Positions 27,749-38,317 are shown, numbered from the stretch's first letter. The stretch is 64,000 bases of DNA from Dermatophilaceae bacterium Soc4.6 (GCA_039889245.1 JAZGVH010000002.1:1674001-1738000), one strand, 5' to 3'. Translations and numbers: made by a program. The notes: generated from the sequence alone by a model not told the origin.

Positions 27749-29644
27749 CTACGGCGTGGCCGTGCCGGCGATGCGGCTGGGCACGGTCGGGGCATAGGGC
27801 GAGATCGTCGGCAGGTAGGACGCGAAGCCGTCGATGTCGAGGCCACCGAAGTAGGTGCCCGTGCCCTTGAGGAAGGAGGGGAAGTTGTCTCCGCCACCGG
27901 CGAGGAAGTTGTTGGTCACGATGCGGTAGCTCCCGGTCCTGCTGATCGGGGTGCCGTTGATCGCGACCGATCCGTCGACCGGCCCGGTGGGCGTCATGGT
28001 GTAGCTGAAGCCCGTGCTCACCTGGAGCGTCTTGACGGCGCCCGCGTTGAGCCCGGTCACCTGCTGGGTGAGCAGGTCGTAGACGTCCTGCCCGGTCAGC
28101 GTCATCGAGACCAGGTAGTTGTTGAAGGGCTGCACCGTGAAGGCCTCGTCGTAGGTGATGGCGCCGGGCGCCTCACCGTAGGGAGAGCTGGCGTAGGTGA
28201 GGTCGGCGCGGATGCCACCGGGGTTCATGAAGGCGATGACCGGGGCGACGCCGCCCGTGGTCGTCGACGGGTCGGCGAGCTGCGCGTCGGCGATGAGGTC
28301 ACCCAGCGCCGACTCGCCCGCGGGGTTGCCGGCGCGCGTGACGTCCGAGGTGACCGACCCCAGCACCTTGCTGGCGATGGGCGTGACCAGGGTCTTGTAG
28401 GTCGCGATGAGCGAGGACTGGTCGGCGTCCTTGGGCAGCGTGCGGTCGACGGTGAGGTTGGAGCCGGCGACCGAGCCGCGCAGGATGTCGTTGGTCTTGG
28501 TGTTGTAGGTCAGCGTCGTGTCGGTGATGAGCCGGCCGAACGACGACGCTGACGTGAGCAGGCGCGGCTTGCCGGCCGGGTCCTTCACCGAGCACACGTA
28601 GGGCTGGTGGGTGTGACCGGAGATGACCATGTCGATCTCGGGGGACAGCTTCGAGGCGATCGGCAGGATCGGCGAGCTGGCCGGGATGAGACTCCCACCC
28701 CCGCCGCAGGTGTAGTCGTAGGTGGGGTTGACCGCGTAGGCCGTGCCCGTCGCCGGGTCGGTCCACTGCTGCGGGGACGGCACGCCGCCCTGGTGGATGA
28801 GCACGATGATGGCCTGCACGCCCTGGCGCTTCAGCACGGGCACGAGCGCGTTGGCGGTGTCGACCTCGTCGGTGAAGGACAGGCCCTTGACGCCCGACGC
28901 CGTGACGATGGTCGGCGTGTCCTTGAGCGTCATGCCGATGATGCCGATCCTGGCCGGACCGACCTGCTTGATCGTGTAGGCGGGCAGGATCGTGTCGCCG
29001 GCCCTGTGGCCCTTGGTGTCGAAGGAGTACTTCACGTTGGCCGCGAGGTAGTCGAAGCTCGCCCCGGCGAAGGTGTGGTCAGCGCAGGAGTTCTGGTTGT
29101 TGGCGCCGGCACCGTCGTTGAGGCACCCACCATCGGCCATCCGCTGCAGCTCGCGGTAGCCCTCGTCGAACTCGTGGTTGCCCACGGCGGTGGCATCGAG
29201 ACCAAGGAGGTTCATCGACTCGATCGTCGGCTCGTCGTGGAAGGCCGCGGACAGCAGCGGCGAGGCCCCGATGAGGTCGCCGGCGGCGAGCGTCAGTGAC
29301 AGGGGGTGCCCCACGCGCTCCTGCTTCAGCGTGGTCGCGAGGTACTCCGCCCCACCCACGTCCTGGGTCACGTCGACCGGCAGCCCGCTGACCGGGTCGA
29401 TCCGGTGATCGACCACGACCCGGCCGCTCGAGCCGGCGGGCGGCTCGAGGTTGCCGTGGAAGTCGTTGAAGGACAGCACCTGGATCTTGACGTTGCCGTC
29501 CTTGTCGGGCCGGGCCGGGTCGGGGGTCGGGCCGGCGGCGCGGGTCGGGCCGGCGGCCGCGACAGCGGCCAGCGCGCAGGCGGCGACCCCCACGACGGCG
29601 ACGAGACGGCGTCGGCCGCCGCGGGTACGGGTGACGGGCTTCAT
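27749..29644 (-). CDS. secreted 5'-nucleotidase / metallophosphatase
   Basis: Exported 631-residue enzyme. A basic start, the hydrophobic segment AVVGVAACALAAVAAA and AxA sites form a signal peptide. The metallophosphatase domain has the metal ligands in VLSFNDFHGNLEP, TLAAGDLIGASPL, AVGNHEFDEGY and ISGHTHQPY; the 5'-nucleotidase C-terminal domain has FMNPGGIRADL, TVQPFNNYLVSMTLTG and VTNNFLAGGGDNFPSF. It should release phosphate from external nucleotides. A candidate PHO box of three 11-bp units lies upstream, which fits a phosphate-scavenging role. Confidence 0.92.
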   Translation of the reverse strand: MKPVTRTRGGRRRLVAVVGVAACALAAVAAAGPTRAAGPTPDPARPDKDGNVKIQVLSFNDFHGNLEPPAGSSGRVVVDHRIDPVSGLPVDVTQDVGGAEYLATTLKQERVGHPLSLTLAAGDLIGASPLLSAAFHDEPTIESMNLLGLDATAVGNHEFDEGYRELQRMADGGCLNDGAGANNQNSCADHTFAGASFDYLAANVKYSFDTKGHRAGDTILPAYTIKQVGPARIGIIGMTLKDTPTIVTASGVKGLSFTDEVDTANALVPVLKRQGVQAIIVLIHQGGVPSPQQWTDPATGTAYAVNPTYDYTCGGGGSLIPASSPILPIASKLSPEIDMVISGHTHQPYVCSVKDPAGKPRLLTSASSFGRLITDTTLTYNTKTNDILRGSVAGSNLTVDRTLPKDADQSSLIATYKTLVTPIASKVLGSVTSDVTRAGNPAGESALGDLIADAQLADPSTTTGGVAPVIAFMNPGGIRADLTYASSPYGEAPGAITYDEAFTVQPFNNYLVSMTLTGQDVYDLLTQQVTGLNAGAVKTLQVSTGFSYTMTPTGPVDGSVAINGTPISRTGSYRIVTNNFLAGGGDNFPSFLKGTGTYFGGLDIDGFASYLPTISPYAPTVPSRIAGTATP

Positions 29645-29738
29645 GAGGCTCCTGAAGGGGGGTCGAGGATCGACGTGGGGGTCGCCGGACCGGGCGTCAA
29701 CGGGTGGCGGTGAGGTGCGGCTGGACGCACCTTAGCCC

Positions 29739-29771
29739 CGCTGGGAGAATGCTGGGCAACGACTGGGTAAC
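29739..29771 (-). promoter_or_regulatory. candidate PHO box, nucleotidase/mshD divergent region
   Basis: Read on the minus strand: GTTACCCAGTC, GTTGCCCAGCA and TTCTCCCAGCG, three consecutive 11-nt units, the first two alike in 8 of 11 positions. Spacing and the GTTxCCC core match actinobacterial PHO boxes, and the first unit resembles GTTAACCCGTC in the pstS box. It lies about 95 bp before the nucleotidase start and 64 bp before the mshD start, so it could act on either side. Confidence 0.6.
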
Positions 29772-29834
29772 GGGCTGGAGCCCGCGCCAGCCTGCGGTCG
29801 ACACCCTGTCGGACCCCCGTGGTGGAATGCCCGC

Positions 29835-30794
29835 ATGCCGCCGCTTCCCCCCGTCGTCGACCCCGACGCGCGCGCCCTCACCTCCGCCCAGCTGCGCGAC
29901 GTCGAGGCGCTGGTGGCCGCCGCCACCACGACCGATGGCGCGGCCCCGCTCTCGGAGCAGTTCCTGCTCGCACTGCGCCACCCTCACGGCCCCCGCCACC
30001 TCCTGACGTATGCCGGGGAGCAGCTGCGCGGATACGCCCAGGCCCGCGACGACGCGGCCGAGCTCGTCGTCGACCCGGAGCACCGCCGGCAGGGCGTGGG
30101 GACGGCGCTGTTGGCGGGTCTTCATACGGTCGCGCCGCAGGCCCGGGTGTGGGCGCACGGCGACCTCGCACCGGCGGCGGCCTTCGCGGCGGCCCTCGGC
30201 CTGGCGGTGGCCCGCGAGCTGTTCGTGCTCGAGCGCCCGCTCGGCGCCGCCGGCGGAGCACCGCTGCCCCCGGTCGTGCTGCCCGACGGGCTGCACGCCC
30301 GGGCCTTCGTGCCCGGACGCGACGAGCAGGAGTGGCTGCGGGTCAACGCCGCCGCCTTCGTCCACCACCCCGAGCAGGGGCGGCTGACCCGGGCCGACCT
30401 CGACGAGCTGATGACGCAGGACTGGTTCGACCCGGCGGGGCTGCTGCTGGTCTGCCCCGACGGCTCCGATGACCCCGTCGCCGCGTCGCACTGGACCAAA
30501 GTGCACCCCGCGGGTGACAAGGGCCCCGCACCGGTCGGCGAGGTCTACGTCGTGGCCGTCGACCCGGCCTACCAGGGGCGTGGGCTCGGGCGGCCCGTGA
30601 CCCTGCTGGGGCTGCACCACCTCGAGCGGGCGGGACTGCGCACGGTGATCCTCTACGTCGACGGCGACAACCCGGCGGCGCTGCGGGTCTACCGCTCCCT
30701 CGGCTTCGGGACTCTCGGTGTCGACCGGATGTACGAGCGCACGCACGCCACGGACAGCAGGGTGGGTGCGGATGGTGCGACGATGAGCCCATGA
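29835..30794 (+). CDS. mshD: mycothiol synthase
   Basis: MshD of 319 residues, which acetylates the cysteinyl-glucosaminyl-inositol precursor in the last step of mycothiol synthesis. It has two GNAT domains: the first with [18 protein letters not shown], the second with [24 protein letters not shown], both acetyl-CoA loops intact. The end [21 protein letters not shown] is typical of the family. The stop codon overlaps the ppk start (ATGA), so mshD, ppk and mutT1 form an operon. Confidence 0.93.
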   Translation: MPPLPPVVDPDARALTSAQLRDVEALVAAATTTDGAAPLSEQFLLALRHPHGPRHLLTYAGEQLRGYAQARDDAAELVVDPEHRRQGVGTALLAGLHTVAPQARVWAHGDLAPAAAFAAALGLAVARELFVLERPLGAAGGAPLPPVVLPDGLHARAFVPGRDEQEWLRVNAAAFVHHPEQGRLTRADLDELMTQDWFDPAGLLLVCPDGSDDPVAASHWTKVHPAGDKGPAPVGEVYVVAVDPAYQGRGLGRPVTLLGLHHLERAGLRTVILYVDGDNPAALRVYRSLGFGTLGVDRMYERTHATDSRVGADGATMSP

Positions 30795-33085
30795 GTGCCG
30801 ACCCCGTCTCCGCCGAGCACCTCGCCGAGGCGCCCGCCGCCTTCACCTCTGCTGACGCGAGCGACGCGCCCGACGAGGGCGGCAGCCGCGTCCGGTCACT
30901 GGCCAGCGCCATCCCGGCCCACCGGCCCTTCCAGCCGCGCGCCGCCAACGGGCGCTTCGTCAGCACCCTCGACGGCGACGACGAGGCCGAGCTGCCGGTC
31001 GACCGCTTCCTCGAGCGCGAGGTCTCGTGGCTGCAGTTCAACGAGCGCGTGCTGCAGCTGGCGATGGACGAGGACGTGCCGCTGCTCGAGCGGGCGAAGT
31101 TCCTGGCCATCTTCTCCAGCAACCTCGACGAGTTCTTCATGGTGCGCGTCGCCGGTCTCAAGCGCCGGATCGCGACCGGGCTGGCCGTGCGCTCGGCTGC
31201 GGGCCTCGAGCCCCGCGAGGTGCTCGAGGGCATCTCCGAGGTGGCCCAGCAGCTCAGCCAGCTGCAGTCGCAGGTCTTCCGCGACCAGGTGCGCCCGGCC
31301 CTCGAGGACGAGGGCATCACCATCTCGCGGTGGGACGAGCTCAGCGACGACGACAAGGCGCCGCTGCACCGGCTCTTCATCGACACCATCTTCCCGGTGC
31401 TCACCCCCCTGTCGGTCGACCCCGCGCACCCCTTCCCCTACATCTCCGGTCTGTCGCTCAACCTCGCGGTGACGCTGGTCAACCCCAAGACCGGCAACGA
31501 GCACTTCGCGCGGGTCAAGGTGCCGCCGTCGCTGCCCCGGCTGCTGCAGGTCGGCCCGGTCGTGCAGGCCGAGTCCTACTCCGTACGCTTCGTGCCGATC
31601 GAGGACGTCATCTCCGCCCACCTCGACCAGCTCTTCACCGGCATGGAGGTGCACGAGCACACGACCTTCCGGGTCACCCGCAACGAGGACCTCGAGGTCG
31701 AGGAGGACGACACCGAGAACCTCCTGACCGCCCTCGAGCGCGAGCTCACGCGGCGGCGTTTCGGCCCGCCGGTGCGGCTCGAGGTCGAGGAGGACATCGA
31801 CGACCACGTGCTCGACCTCATCGCGCGCGAGCTGCAGGTCGTGCCGTCCGAGATCTACCGGATGCAGGCTCCCCTCGACCTGCGCTCGCTCTTCATCGTC
31901 GGTGACATCGAGCGCTCCGACCTCAAGGACCCGCCGTTCGTCCCCATGACCCAGCCCGACCTCGCGCCGACCGAGTCGAGCAAGCCCGGCGACATCTTCG
32001 CCGCCGTGCGCAGCAAGGACGTGCTCCTGCACCACCCGTACGACTCCTTCTCGACGTCGGTGCAGGCCTTCATCGAGCAGGCGGCAGCCGACCCGCGGGT
32101 GCTCGCGATCAAGCAGACCCTCTACCGCACCAGCGGCGACTCGCCGATCGTCGACGCCCTGATCGACGCCGCCGAGGCGGGCAAGCAGGTGCTCGCCGTC
32201 GTCGAGATCAAGGCCCGCTTCGACGAGGTCAACAACATCAGCTGGGCGCGCAAGCTCGAGCAGGCCGGCGTGCACGTCGTCTACGGCATCGTGGGCTTGA
32301 AGACCCACGCCAAGCTCTGCCTCGTCGTGCGGCAGGAGTCCGAGGGGCTGGTGCGCTACTGCCACATCGGCACCGGCAACTACAACCCCAAGACCGCCCG
32401 GATGTATGAGGACCTCGGCCTGCTCACCTGCGACCCGCAGGTCGGCGAGGACCTCACCCGGCTGTTCAACCAGCTGTCGGGCATCGCTCCGCGCAGCCGC
32501 TTCAAGCGGCTGCTGGTGGCTCCCCGCACGGTCCGCACCGGGCTCGTCGAGCTGATCGAGGAGGAGACCGAGCGCCAGCAGCGCTCCGGGCGGGGGCACA
32601 TCGTCATCAAGGTCAACTCGATCGTCGACGAGGGGATCATCGACGCCCTCTACCGCGCCTCGCGCGAGGGCGTGACGGTCGACGTGTGGGTCCGCGGGAT
32701 CTGCGCGCTCCGACCCGGGGTGCCGGGGCTGAGCGAGAACATCACCGTGCGCTCGACCCTCGGCCGGTTCCTCGAGCACTCTCGCGTCTTCTGGTTCTAT
32801 GCCGACGGCGACCCGCAGGTCTACATCGGCAGCGCCGACATGATGCACCGCAACCTCGACCGCCGCGTCGAGGCCCTCGTCCGCATCACCGACCCGGGTC
32901 ACCTCGACGAGATCCGCGGCATGCTGCGCCTCGGCTTCGCCCCCGACAGCTCGCGCTGGGAGCTCTCGGGAGACGGTCGGTGGACTCGCGTGCACCGCGG
33001 CCCGGAGGGGCAGCCGCTGCTCGACATCCAGTCGCAGACCATCGAGACGGCCACCAAGCGACGGCGCAAGGCCCGGCGCCGATAG
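30791..33085 (+). CDS. ppk: polyphosphate kinase 1
   Basis: PPK1 of 764 residues, which makes polyphosphate from ATP. After a variable N-terminus of about 75 residues come the N domain ([18 protein letters not shown]), the head domain ([25 protein letters not shown]), and the two phospholipase D-like catalytic domains with [42 protein letters not shown] holding the phosphorylated histidine, and [17 protein letters not shown]. It is cytoplasmic or membrane-associated. It sits between mshD and mutT1 and upstream of the pst operon, a phosphate-storage link. Confidence 0.96.
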   Translation: MSADPVSAEHLAEAPAAFTSADASDAPDEGGSRVRSLASAIPAHRPFQPRAANGRFVSTLDGDDEAELPVDRFLEREVSWLQFNERVLQLAMDEDVPLLERAKFLAIFSSNLDEFFMVRVAGLKRRIATGLAVRSAAGLEPREVLEGISEVAQQLSQLQSQVFRDQVRPALEDEGITISRWDELSDDDKAPLHRLFIDTIFPVLTPLSVDPAHPFPYISGLSLNLAVTLVNPKTGNEHFARVKVPPSLPRLLQVGPVVQAESYSVRFVPIEDVISAHLDQLFTGMEVHEHTTFRVTRNEDLEVEEDDTENLLTALERELTRRRFGPPVRLEVEEDIDDHVLDLIARELQVVPSEIYRMQAPLDLRSLFIVGDIERSDLKDPPFVPMTQPDLAPTESSKPGDIFAAVRSKDVLLHHPYDSFSTSVQAFIEQAAADPRVLAIKQTLYRTSGDSPIVDALIDAAEAGKQVLAVVEIKARFDEVNNISWARKLEQAGVHVVYGIVGLKTHAKLCLVVRQESEGLVRYCHIGTGNYNPKTARMYEDLGLLTCDPQVGEDLTRLFNQLSGIAPRSRFKRLLVAPRTVRTGLVELIEEETERQQRSGRGHIVIKVNSIVDEGIIDALYRASREGVTVDVWVRGICALRPGVPGLSENITVRSTLGRFLEHSRVFWFYADGDPQVYIGSADMMHRNLDRRVEALVRITDPGHLDEIRGMLRLGFAPDSSRWELSGDGRWTRVHRGPEGQPLLDIQSQTIETATKRRRKARRR

Positions 33086-33088
33086 GTT
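33083..33088 (+). promoter_or_regulatory. possible -10 box of mutT1
   Basis: TAGGTT overlaps the ppk stop codon and lies 7 nt before the mutT1 ATG. It fits the leaderless pattern, so mutT1 may have its own promoter inside the operon. Confidence 0.35.
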
Positions 33089-33095
33089 CGCCATC

Positions 33096-34043
33096 ATGCC
33101 GGTCATCCCTGCAGCTGGGACCCTGCCCTGGCGGCGTCGCCGGGGCGAGCTCGAGGTCGCCATGGTCCACCGCCCGAAGTACGACGACTGGTCGTGGGCC
33201 AAGGGCAAGCTCGAGCCCGGTGAGCTCGCGCCGGTGGCCGCCGTGCGCGAGACGCTCGAGGAGACGGGGCTCGAGGTGCACCTCGGGCTGCCCCTGCCGT
33301 CGGCGACCTACACCGTGCTCGACCGCGAGGGCCTGCCGTGCACCAAGGAGGTGCACTACTGGGCGGCCGAGGTGGTCGGTGGTGATGGGACCCTCGAGCA
33401 CGAGATCGACGAGGTCGTCTGGCTCGACGTCGTCGCCGCCCACCACCGACTCGACTACACCCGCGACCGCGACCAGCTGCGGGCGCTGATGCGGGCCGAC
33501 GCCGACGGCATCCTCACCACGTGGCCCCTGGCTCTCGTCCGGCACGCCAAGGCCCGCCCCCGCGCAGGCTGGACCGGGGCCGACCAGCTGCGCCCGCTCG
33601 ACGCGCGCGGGGTGCGGCAGGCGGCCGCGACCGGGCCCCTGCTGGCGGCTTACGGCGTCACGCGGCTGGTCTCGTCGCCGGCCCGCCGCTGCCTCGACAC
33701 CCTCACCCCGTATGCGGCTGCCACGGCGACCACGATCAAGGTCAAGGAGGGCCTGTCCGAGGAGGGCTTCCGTGAGCGCCCCGACCGGGCGCCCCACCAC
33801 CTGCGCCGGACCCTCGAGCGCGGGCGGCCGTCGGCCATCTGCAGCCACGGCCCGGTGCTGCCTTCCCTGCTCCATACGGTCGAGGAGCACGTGGACACCG
33901 CCTGCGGGGCCGGGCAGCAGGCGGCCGAGCTGCTCGCCGCATCGGCCCGAGGCTCCATGGCCAAGGGTGAGGTGCTCCTGTGTCACGTCGTATCGACCGG
34001 GAGCGCGGCCAGGGTGGTCGCCGCGGAACGGCACCTGCCCTGA
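33096..34043 (+). CDS. mutT1: MutT1-like Nudix hydrolase fused to a SixA-type phosphatase
   Basis: Two-domain protein of 315 residues. The Nudix domain has the full box from GKLEPGELAPVAAV to RETLEETGLEV (residues about 35-57). The C-terminal histidine phosphatase domain has ALVRHAKARPR, VSSPARRCLDTLTPY and ICSHGPVLPSLL, the SixA-like RHG site. The same fusion next to ppk is MutT1 in mycobacteria, which hydrolyses 8-oxo-GTP and diadenosine polyphosphates, the second domain finishing the reaction. The tail is the usual family end. Confidence 0.92.
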   Translation: MPVIPAAGTLPWRRRRGELEVAMVHRPKYDDWSWAKGKLEPGELAPVAAVRETLEETGLEVHLGLPLPSATYTVLDREGLPCTKEVHYWAAEVVGGDGTLEHEIDEVVWLDVVAAHHRLDYTRDRDQLRALMRADADGILTTWPLALVRHAKARPRAGWTGADQLRPLDARGVRQAAATGPLLAAYGVTRLVSSPARRCLDTLTPYAAATATTIKVKEGLSEEGFRERPDRAPHHLRRTLERGRPSAICSHGPVLPSLLHTVEEHVDTACGAGQQAAELLAASARGSMAKGEVLLCHVVSTGSAARVVAAERHLP

Positions 34044-34107
34044 GCCGAGAGGGGCCGGGACGAGCCAGGACGGGGGACCGGGTCGGGACCCCAGAATGTC
34101 TCTGGCC

Positions 34108-34151
34108 GTTCACCTTGCGTTAACCCGTCGGGCAGAACCCTTCACCGGGCT
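34108..34151 (+). promoter_or_regulatory. PHO box upstream of pstS
   Basis: GTTCACCTTGC and GTTAACCCGTC are two adjacent 11-nt PHO repeat units, followed in register by the weaker GGGCAGAACCC and TTCACCGGGCT. They lie 84-127 bp before the pstS GTG. TTATGT just downstream (34155-34160) could be the -10 box. Binding by RegX3 is inferred. Confidence 0.8.
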
Positions 34152-34234
34152 CCCTTATGTTCTGTGCGAAGGCCGCGCTGACTGCCATGGCGCCCGGCCT
34201 CCGCCCAGACATCGTCTTTCGAGAGGGATCCCCC

Positions 34235-35338
34235 GTGCGCATCACCCGTTCCAGTGCCGTCGGCGCCGTCGCCATCGTGGGAGCGCTCGTGCTCTCGGCC
34301 TGTGGCAGCGACAACACCTCGACCGGCGGGTCCGGCTCCAACGGCTCCGCGTCCGTCACGGCCGGTGACTGCTTCTCGGGCACCCTGGACGCCGAGGGGT
34401 CGACCGCCCAGAAGACCGCCATCGAGCAGGCCATCAAGACCTACCAGCAGGCCTGCAGCGACGCGACGATCAACTACAACGCGACCGGCTCCGGCTCCGG
34501 CATCAAGCAGTTCACCGCCGGTAACGTCAAGTTCGCCGGCTCCGACTCGGCCCTCAAGCCCGCCGAGCAGACCGCCGCCACCGCCACCTGCGGCTCGCCC
34601 GCCTGGGACCTGCCCATGGTCGCCGGCCCCATCGCCGTGGTCTACAACGTCAAGGGCGTCGACAAGCTCGTGCTCAACGCCGAGGTGATGGCCAAGATCT
34701 TCCAGGGCGTCATCACCACCTGGGACGACCCGGCCATCAAGGCCCTCAACTCCGGCGCGACCCTTCCGTCCACCGCCATCAAGGTGTTCTTCCGCTCCGA
34801 CGACTCGGGCACCACGGAGAACTTCACCAAGTACCTCAAGGCCGTCGCCCCCGACGCCTGGCCCGCGGACCCGGCCAAGAAGTGGGCCGGCAAGGGTGAG
34901 GGCAAGGAGAAGTCGGCCGGGGTGTCGACCGCCGTCGCCCAGACCGACGGTGGCATCACCTACACCGAGCTCTCCTACGCCCAGCAGAACAAGCTCTCCA
35001 TGGCGCAGGTCGACACCGGCAGCGGCGCCCCCGTCGAGCTGACCGGCGAGTCGGCCGGCAAGGCGATCGCGGTGGCGACACAGGCTGGCGAAGGCAATGA
35101 CCTCGCCCTCAAGCTCGACTACGCCACCAAGGTGGAGGGGGCTTACCCCATCGTCCTCGTGACCTACGAGATCGTGTGCTCGAAGTACGCTGACCCGGCA
35201 GTGGGCAAGAACGTCAAGTCGTTCCTCACGAGCTTCGCCTCCGACAGCACCCAGCAGTCGCTCTCGGCGCTCGGCTATGCTCCCCTTCCCGCCGAGGTGG
35301 CGACCAAGGTCAAGACGGCCATCGCGGCCATCGGCTGA
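34235..35338 (+). CDS. pstS: phosphate ABC transporter substrate-binding lipoprotein
   Basis: PstS of 367 residues. The lipobox VLSACG gives lipidation near residue 24. The phosphate-binding fold shows LDAEGSTAQKTAIEQAI, ATGSGSGIKQFTAG, KFAGSDSAL, FFRSDDSGTTENFTKYL and DGGITYTELSYA, which together carry the Ser, Asp, Arg and Thr residues that bind phosphate. The GTG at 34235 has GAGAGGG upstream. It is the first gene of pstSCAB and lies behind a PHO box, so it should be strongly induced by phosphate starvation. Confidence 0.95.
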   Translation: MRITRSSAVGAVAIVGALVLSACGSDNTSTGGSGSNGSASVTAGDCFSGTLDAEGSTAQKTAIEQAIKTYQQACSDATINYNATGSGSGIKQFTAGNVKFAGSDSALKPAEQTAATATCGSPAWDLPMVAGPIAVVYNVKGVDKLVLNAEVMAKIFQGVITTWDDPAIKALNSGATLPSTAIKVFFRSDDSGTTENFTKYLKAVAPDAWPADPAKKWAGKGEGKEKSAGVSTAVAQTDGGITYTELSYAQQNKLSMAQVDTGSGAPVELTGESAGKAIAVATQAGEGNDLALKLDYATKVEGAYPIVLVTYEIVCSKYADPAVGKNVKSFLTSFASDSTQQSLSALGYAPLPAEVATKVKTAIAAIG

Positions 35339-35398
35339 CCCAGCAATCAGAGCCCGCAGACCCCCCACATCACCCGGCAGCAAGGGAAGACTGATCGC

Positions 35399-36394
35399 GT
35401 GACATCAGTGACCGGCGTGCCGGTAGCCGAGCTCCCCGACGGAGAATCCCCCGCCGGGGAGCTCGGCTCAACCGGCCGGCTCGGAGACCGCCTCTTCTTC
35501 GGCGCCGCCCAGGGAGCGGGCCTCATCGTCATCGCGATGGTCACGCTGATCGGCGTCTTCCTCGTCGCCCAGGCGGTCCCGGCCCTCCTGGCCAACAACG
35601 CCAACTTCCTCACCTCGAGGGAGTGGTCACCCGGGGGCGACAACCCGCGGTTCGGCATCGTCGAGCTCCTGTGGACGACGGTGATGGCCTCCATCATCGC
35701 CATGGCCATCGCCGTCCCCGTCGGGATCGCCGTCGCCCTCTTCATCACGCAGTACGCCCCGGCTTGGCTGAAGCGGCCGGCCGCCAGCCTCGTGGACCTG
35801 CTCGCGGCCGTCCCCTCGATCGTCTACGGGCTGTGGGGGGCCCTGACCTTCCGCGGAGTGGTCAAGCCGGTCGAGGACGCCATCCAGAGCGTGCTCGGCT
35901 GGATCCCGTTGTTCGCCAAGACCAACATCAGCGGCGGCACGATCTTCTTCATCGGCATCGTGCTCTTCATCATGGTGCTCCCCATCGTCACGGCGCTCTC
36001 ACGCGAGGTGTTCGACCAGACACCCATCACGCACAAGGAGGGCGCGCTGGCCCTGGGTGCGACCAAGTGGGAGATGATCCGCACCTCGGTCCTGCCCTTC
36101 GGCCGTCCCGGCGTGATCTCCGCAGCCATGCTGGCCCTGGGACGCGCCCTCGGCGAGACGATCGCCGTCACCTTCCTCGTATCGACCCTCGCGCCGGGCC
36201 GAGCCTGGACCTGGTCGATCTTCAACGGCGGCGAGACCTTCGCCTCGCGTATCGCGAACAACGCGGCCGAGTTCGACAGCCCGCTCAAGACGGGCGCCTA
36301 CATCGCGGCCGGCCTCGTGCTGTTCCTCCTGACGTTCATCGTCAACGCCATCGCCCGAGTCGTCATCGAACGCAGGAAGGCCTTCACCGAATGA
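35399..36394 (+). CDS. pstC: phosphate ABC transporter permease PstC
   Basis: PstC of 331 residues with six predicted membrane helices, the first at GLIVIAMVTLIGVFLVAQAVPAL. The coupling-helix EAA-like motif KEGALALGATKWEMIRTSVLPFGRPG is clear, and LLAAVPSIVYGLWGAL matches the family. It starts with a GTG 60 nt after pstS and ends with ATGA overlap into pstA. Confidence 0.95.
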   Translation: MTSVTGVPVAELPDGESPAGELGSTGRLGDRLFFGAAQGAGLIVIAMVTLIGVFLVAQAVPALLANNANFLTSREWSPGGDNPRFGIVELLWTTVMASIIAMAIAVPVGIAVALFITQYAPAWLKRPAASLVDLLAAVPSIVYGLWGALTFRGVVKPVEDAIQSVLGWIPLFAKTNISGGTIFFIGIVLFIMVLPIVTALSREVFDQTPITHKEGALALGATKWEMIRTSVLPFGRPGVISAAMLALGRALGETIAVTFLVSTLAPGRAWTWSIFNGGETFASRIANNAAEFDSPLKTGAYIAAGLVLFLLTFIVNAIARVVIERRKAFTE

Positions 36395-37341
36395 CCGCCT
36401 CAGCAGAGACCAGCGGATCGACCGCTCGCGCCAACGCTGCGCAGGCCGGTCGTACGCTCACGGGTGACCCGCTGGACCTGGGACAGAAGTCTGCCGCTCG
36501 CGGCATCAAGGACGCGATCGCTCGGGTCGTCATGTGGGCCTCGTTCGGCATCGCCATGGTTCCCCTGGTCTGGATCCTGTACACGGTGGTCAGCAAGGGC
36601 CTCGCACTCCTGCTCACCTCGAGCTGGTGGACCCAGTCTCAGCGCAACATCAACTCCATCGACGTCGGTGGTGGCGCGGTGCACGCCATCCAGGGAACGT
36701 TGCTCCAGGCCGCCGCCACCGCGGTCGTGGCGGTGCCGATCGGCATCCTCACCGCGGTCTACCTCGTGGAGTACGGCCGGGGCACCCTGGCGCGGGTGAC
36801 GTCGTTCATGGTCGACATCCTCACCGGCGTGCCGTCCATCGTCGCCGCCCTCTTCATCTACGCCGTGTGGGTTACCACCTTCGGCTTCGGGCGGACCGGG
36901 CTCGCCGTGTCCCTCGCCCTCATGCTGCTCATGGTCCCGGTCGTGGTGCGGTCCACGGAGGAGATGCTCAAGCTCGTGCCCAACGAGCTGCGTGAGGCGT
37001 CGCTCGCTCTGGGCGTGCCCAAGTGGAGGACGATCGCCAGGGTCGTGCTCCCCACGGCCTTCTCTGGCATCATCACCGGGGTCCTGCTCGGTCTCGCTCG
37101 CATCATGGGTGAGACCGCTCCCCTGCTGATCCTCGGGCCCTACACCAAGAGCATCGCGACCAACCTGTTCAGTGGCAACATGCCGACGCTGCCCACGATG
37201 ATCAACCAGGATCGCACCGAGCTCGGCATCGCCCCGGCCGTCGAGCGCATGTGGGCGACAGCACTCACCCTCATCCTGCTCGTCCTGCTCCTCAACCTCC
37301 TCGGCCGGGTCATCGCCCGGTTCGGCTCGGTCAGCCGCTGA
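36391..37341 (+). CDS. pstA: phosphate ABC transporter permease PstA
   Basis: PstA of 316 residues: a soluble N-terminus of about 45 residues, then six membrane helices. Motifs are [16 protein letters not shown] and the EAA-like [26 protein letters not shown], and the late [12 protein letters not shown]. It overlaps pstC by 4 nt, so the two permeases are made together for the heterodimeric channel. Confidence 0.95.
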   Translation: MTASAETSGSTARANAAQAGRTLTGDPLDLGQKSAARGIKDAIARVVMWASFGIAMVPLVWILYTVVSKGLALLLTSSWWTQSQRNINSIDVGGGAVHAIQGTLLQAAATAVVAVPIGILTAVYLVEYGRGTLARVTSFMVDILTGVPSIVAALFIYAVWVTTFGFGRTGLAVSLALMLLMVPVVVRSTEEMLKLVPNELREASLALGVPKWRTIARVVLPTAFSGIITGVLLGLARIMGETAPLLILGPYTKSIATNLFSGNMPTLPTMINQDRTELGIAPAVERMWATALTLILLVLLLNLLGRVIARFGSVSR

Positions 37342-37370
37342 CCGCGGCCCCACGAAAGCGAGCAACACCC

Positions 37371-38147
37371 ATGGGCAAGCGCATCGACGTCAAGGACCTC
37401 AACGTCTACTACGGCGACTTCAAGGCCGTCGAGGGCGTGACCATGACCGTCGAGCCCCGCACGGTCACCGCCTTCATCGGCCCGTCGGGTTGCGGCAAGT
37501 CCACCTTCCTGCGGACCCTCAACCGGATGCACGAGGTCATCCCCGGTGGGCGCGTGGAGGGCAGCGTGCGGCTCGACGACATCGACCTCTACGCCAAGTC
37601 GGTCGACCCGGTCGCCGTCCGTCGCTCGGTCGGCATGGTCTTCCAGCGCCCCAACCCGTTCCCGACGATGTCGATCTACGACAACGTCATCGCCGGGCTG
37701 CGCCTCAACGGCGTGAAGAACCGGGCCAAGCTCGACGAGGCGGTCGAGGCCTCCCTCAAGGGAGCCAACCTCTGGACCGAGGTCAAGGACCGGCTCAAGA
37801 AGCCGGGCGCCGGACTCTCGGGCGGGCAGCAGCAGCGCCTGTGCATCGCGCGGGCGATCGCCGTCCGCCCGCAGGTGCTGCTGATGGACGAGCCGTGCTC
37901 GGCCCTCGACCCCATCTCGACGCTCGCGATCGAGGACCTCGTCAACGAGCTCAAGTCGGAGTTCACGATCGTCATCGTCACCCACAACATGCAGCAGGCG
38001 GCGCGGGTCTCCGACCGGACGGCCTTCTTCAACCTCGCGGCAACCGGCAAGCCCGGTAAGCTGGTCGAGATCGGCGACACGACCAAGATCTTCAACAACC
38101 CGACCGAGAGCGCGACTGAGGACTACATCTCCGGTCGCTTCGGCTGA
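37371..38147 (+). CDS. pstB: phosphate ABC transporter ATPase PstB
   Basis: PstB of 258 residues. Walker [11 protein letters not shown]-loop [17 protein letters not shown], signature [16 protein letters not shown], Walker [13 protein letters not shown] and the switch histidine in [15 protein letters not shown] are all intact. Unlike most bacteria, phoU does not follow; it is 30 kb away next to senX3. The gene converges on a small acidic ORF only 5 nt after the stop. Confidence 0.96.
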   Translation: MGKRIDVKDLNVYYGDFKAVEGVTMTVEPRTVTAFIGPSGCGKSTFLRTLNRMHEVIPGGRVEGSVRLDDIDLYAKSVDPVAVRRSVGMVFQRPNPFPTMSIYDNVIAGLRLNGVKNRAKLDEAVEASLKGANLWTEVKDRLKKPGAGLSGGQQQRLCIARAIAVRPQVLLMDEPCSALDPISTLAIEDLVNELKSEFTIVIVTHNMQQAARVSDRTAFFNLAATGKPGKLVEIGDTTKIFNNPTESATEDYISGRFG

Positions 38148-38152
38148 GCCGC

Positions 38153-38317
38153 TCAGGAATCCTCGTCGTCCGCGCCGTGGACGCCGAGGACCTCGTCGAT
38201 CTGGCTCTCCGACAGGGGTCCGTCCGAGACGCTGGCCGCGATGATCAGCTCGCCGACGAGGTGGATCTCGTCGAGCAAGGCGGCGTCGCGCAGCTCGGTG
38301 TCGTCAAGGGAGCTCAC
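38153..38317 (-). CDS. small acidic protein, hypothetical
   Basis: 54 residues, strongly acidic, with an amphipathic helix LRDAALLDEIHLVGELIIAAS and a tail HGADDEDS. Such short proteins occur in many actinobacteria without known function. The start is the GTG at 38317, supported by TAGAGT (38326-38331, minus) 8 nt upstream as a leaderless -10 box. It converges with pstB. Confidence 0.65.
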   Translation of the reverse strand: MSSLDDTELRDAALLDEIHLVGELIIAASVSDGPLSESQIDEVLGVHGADDEDS

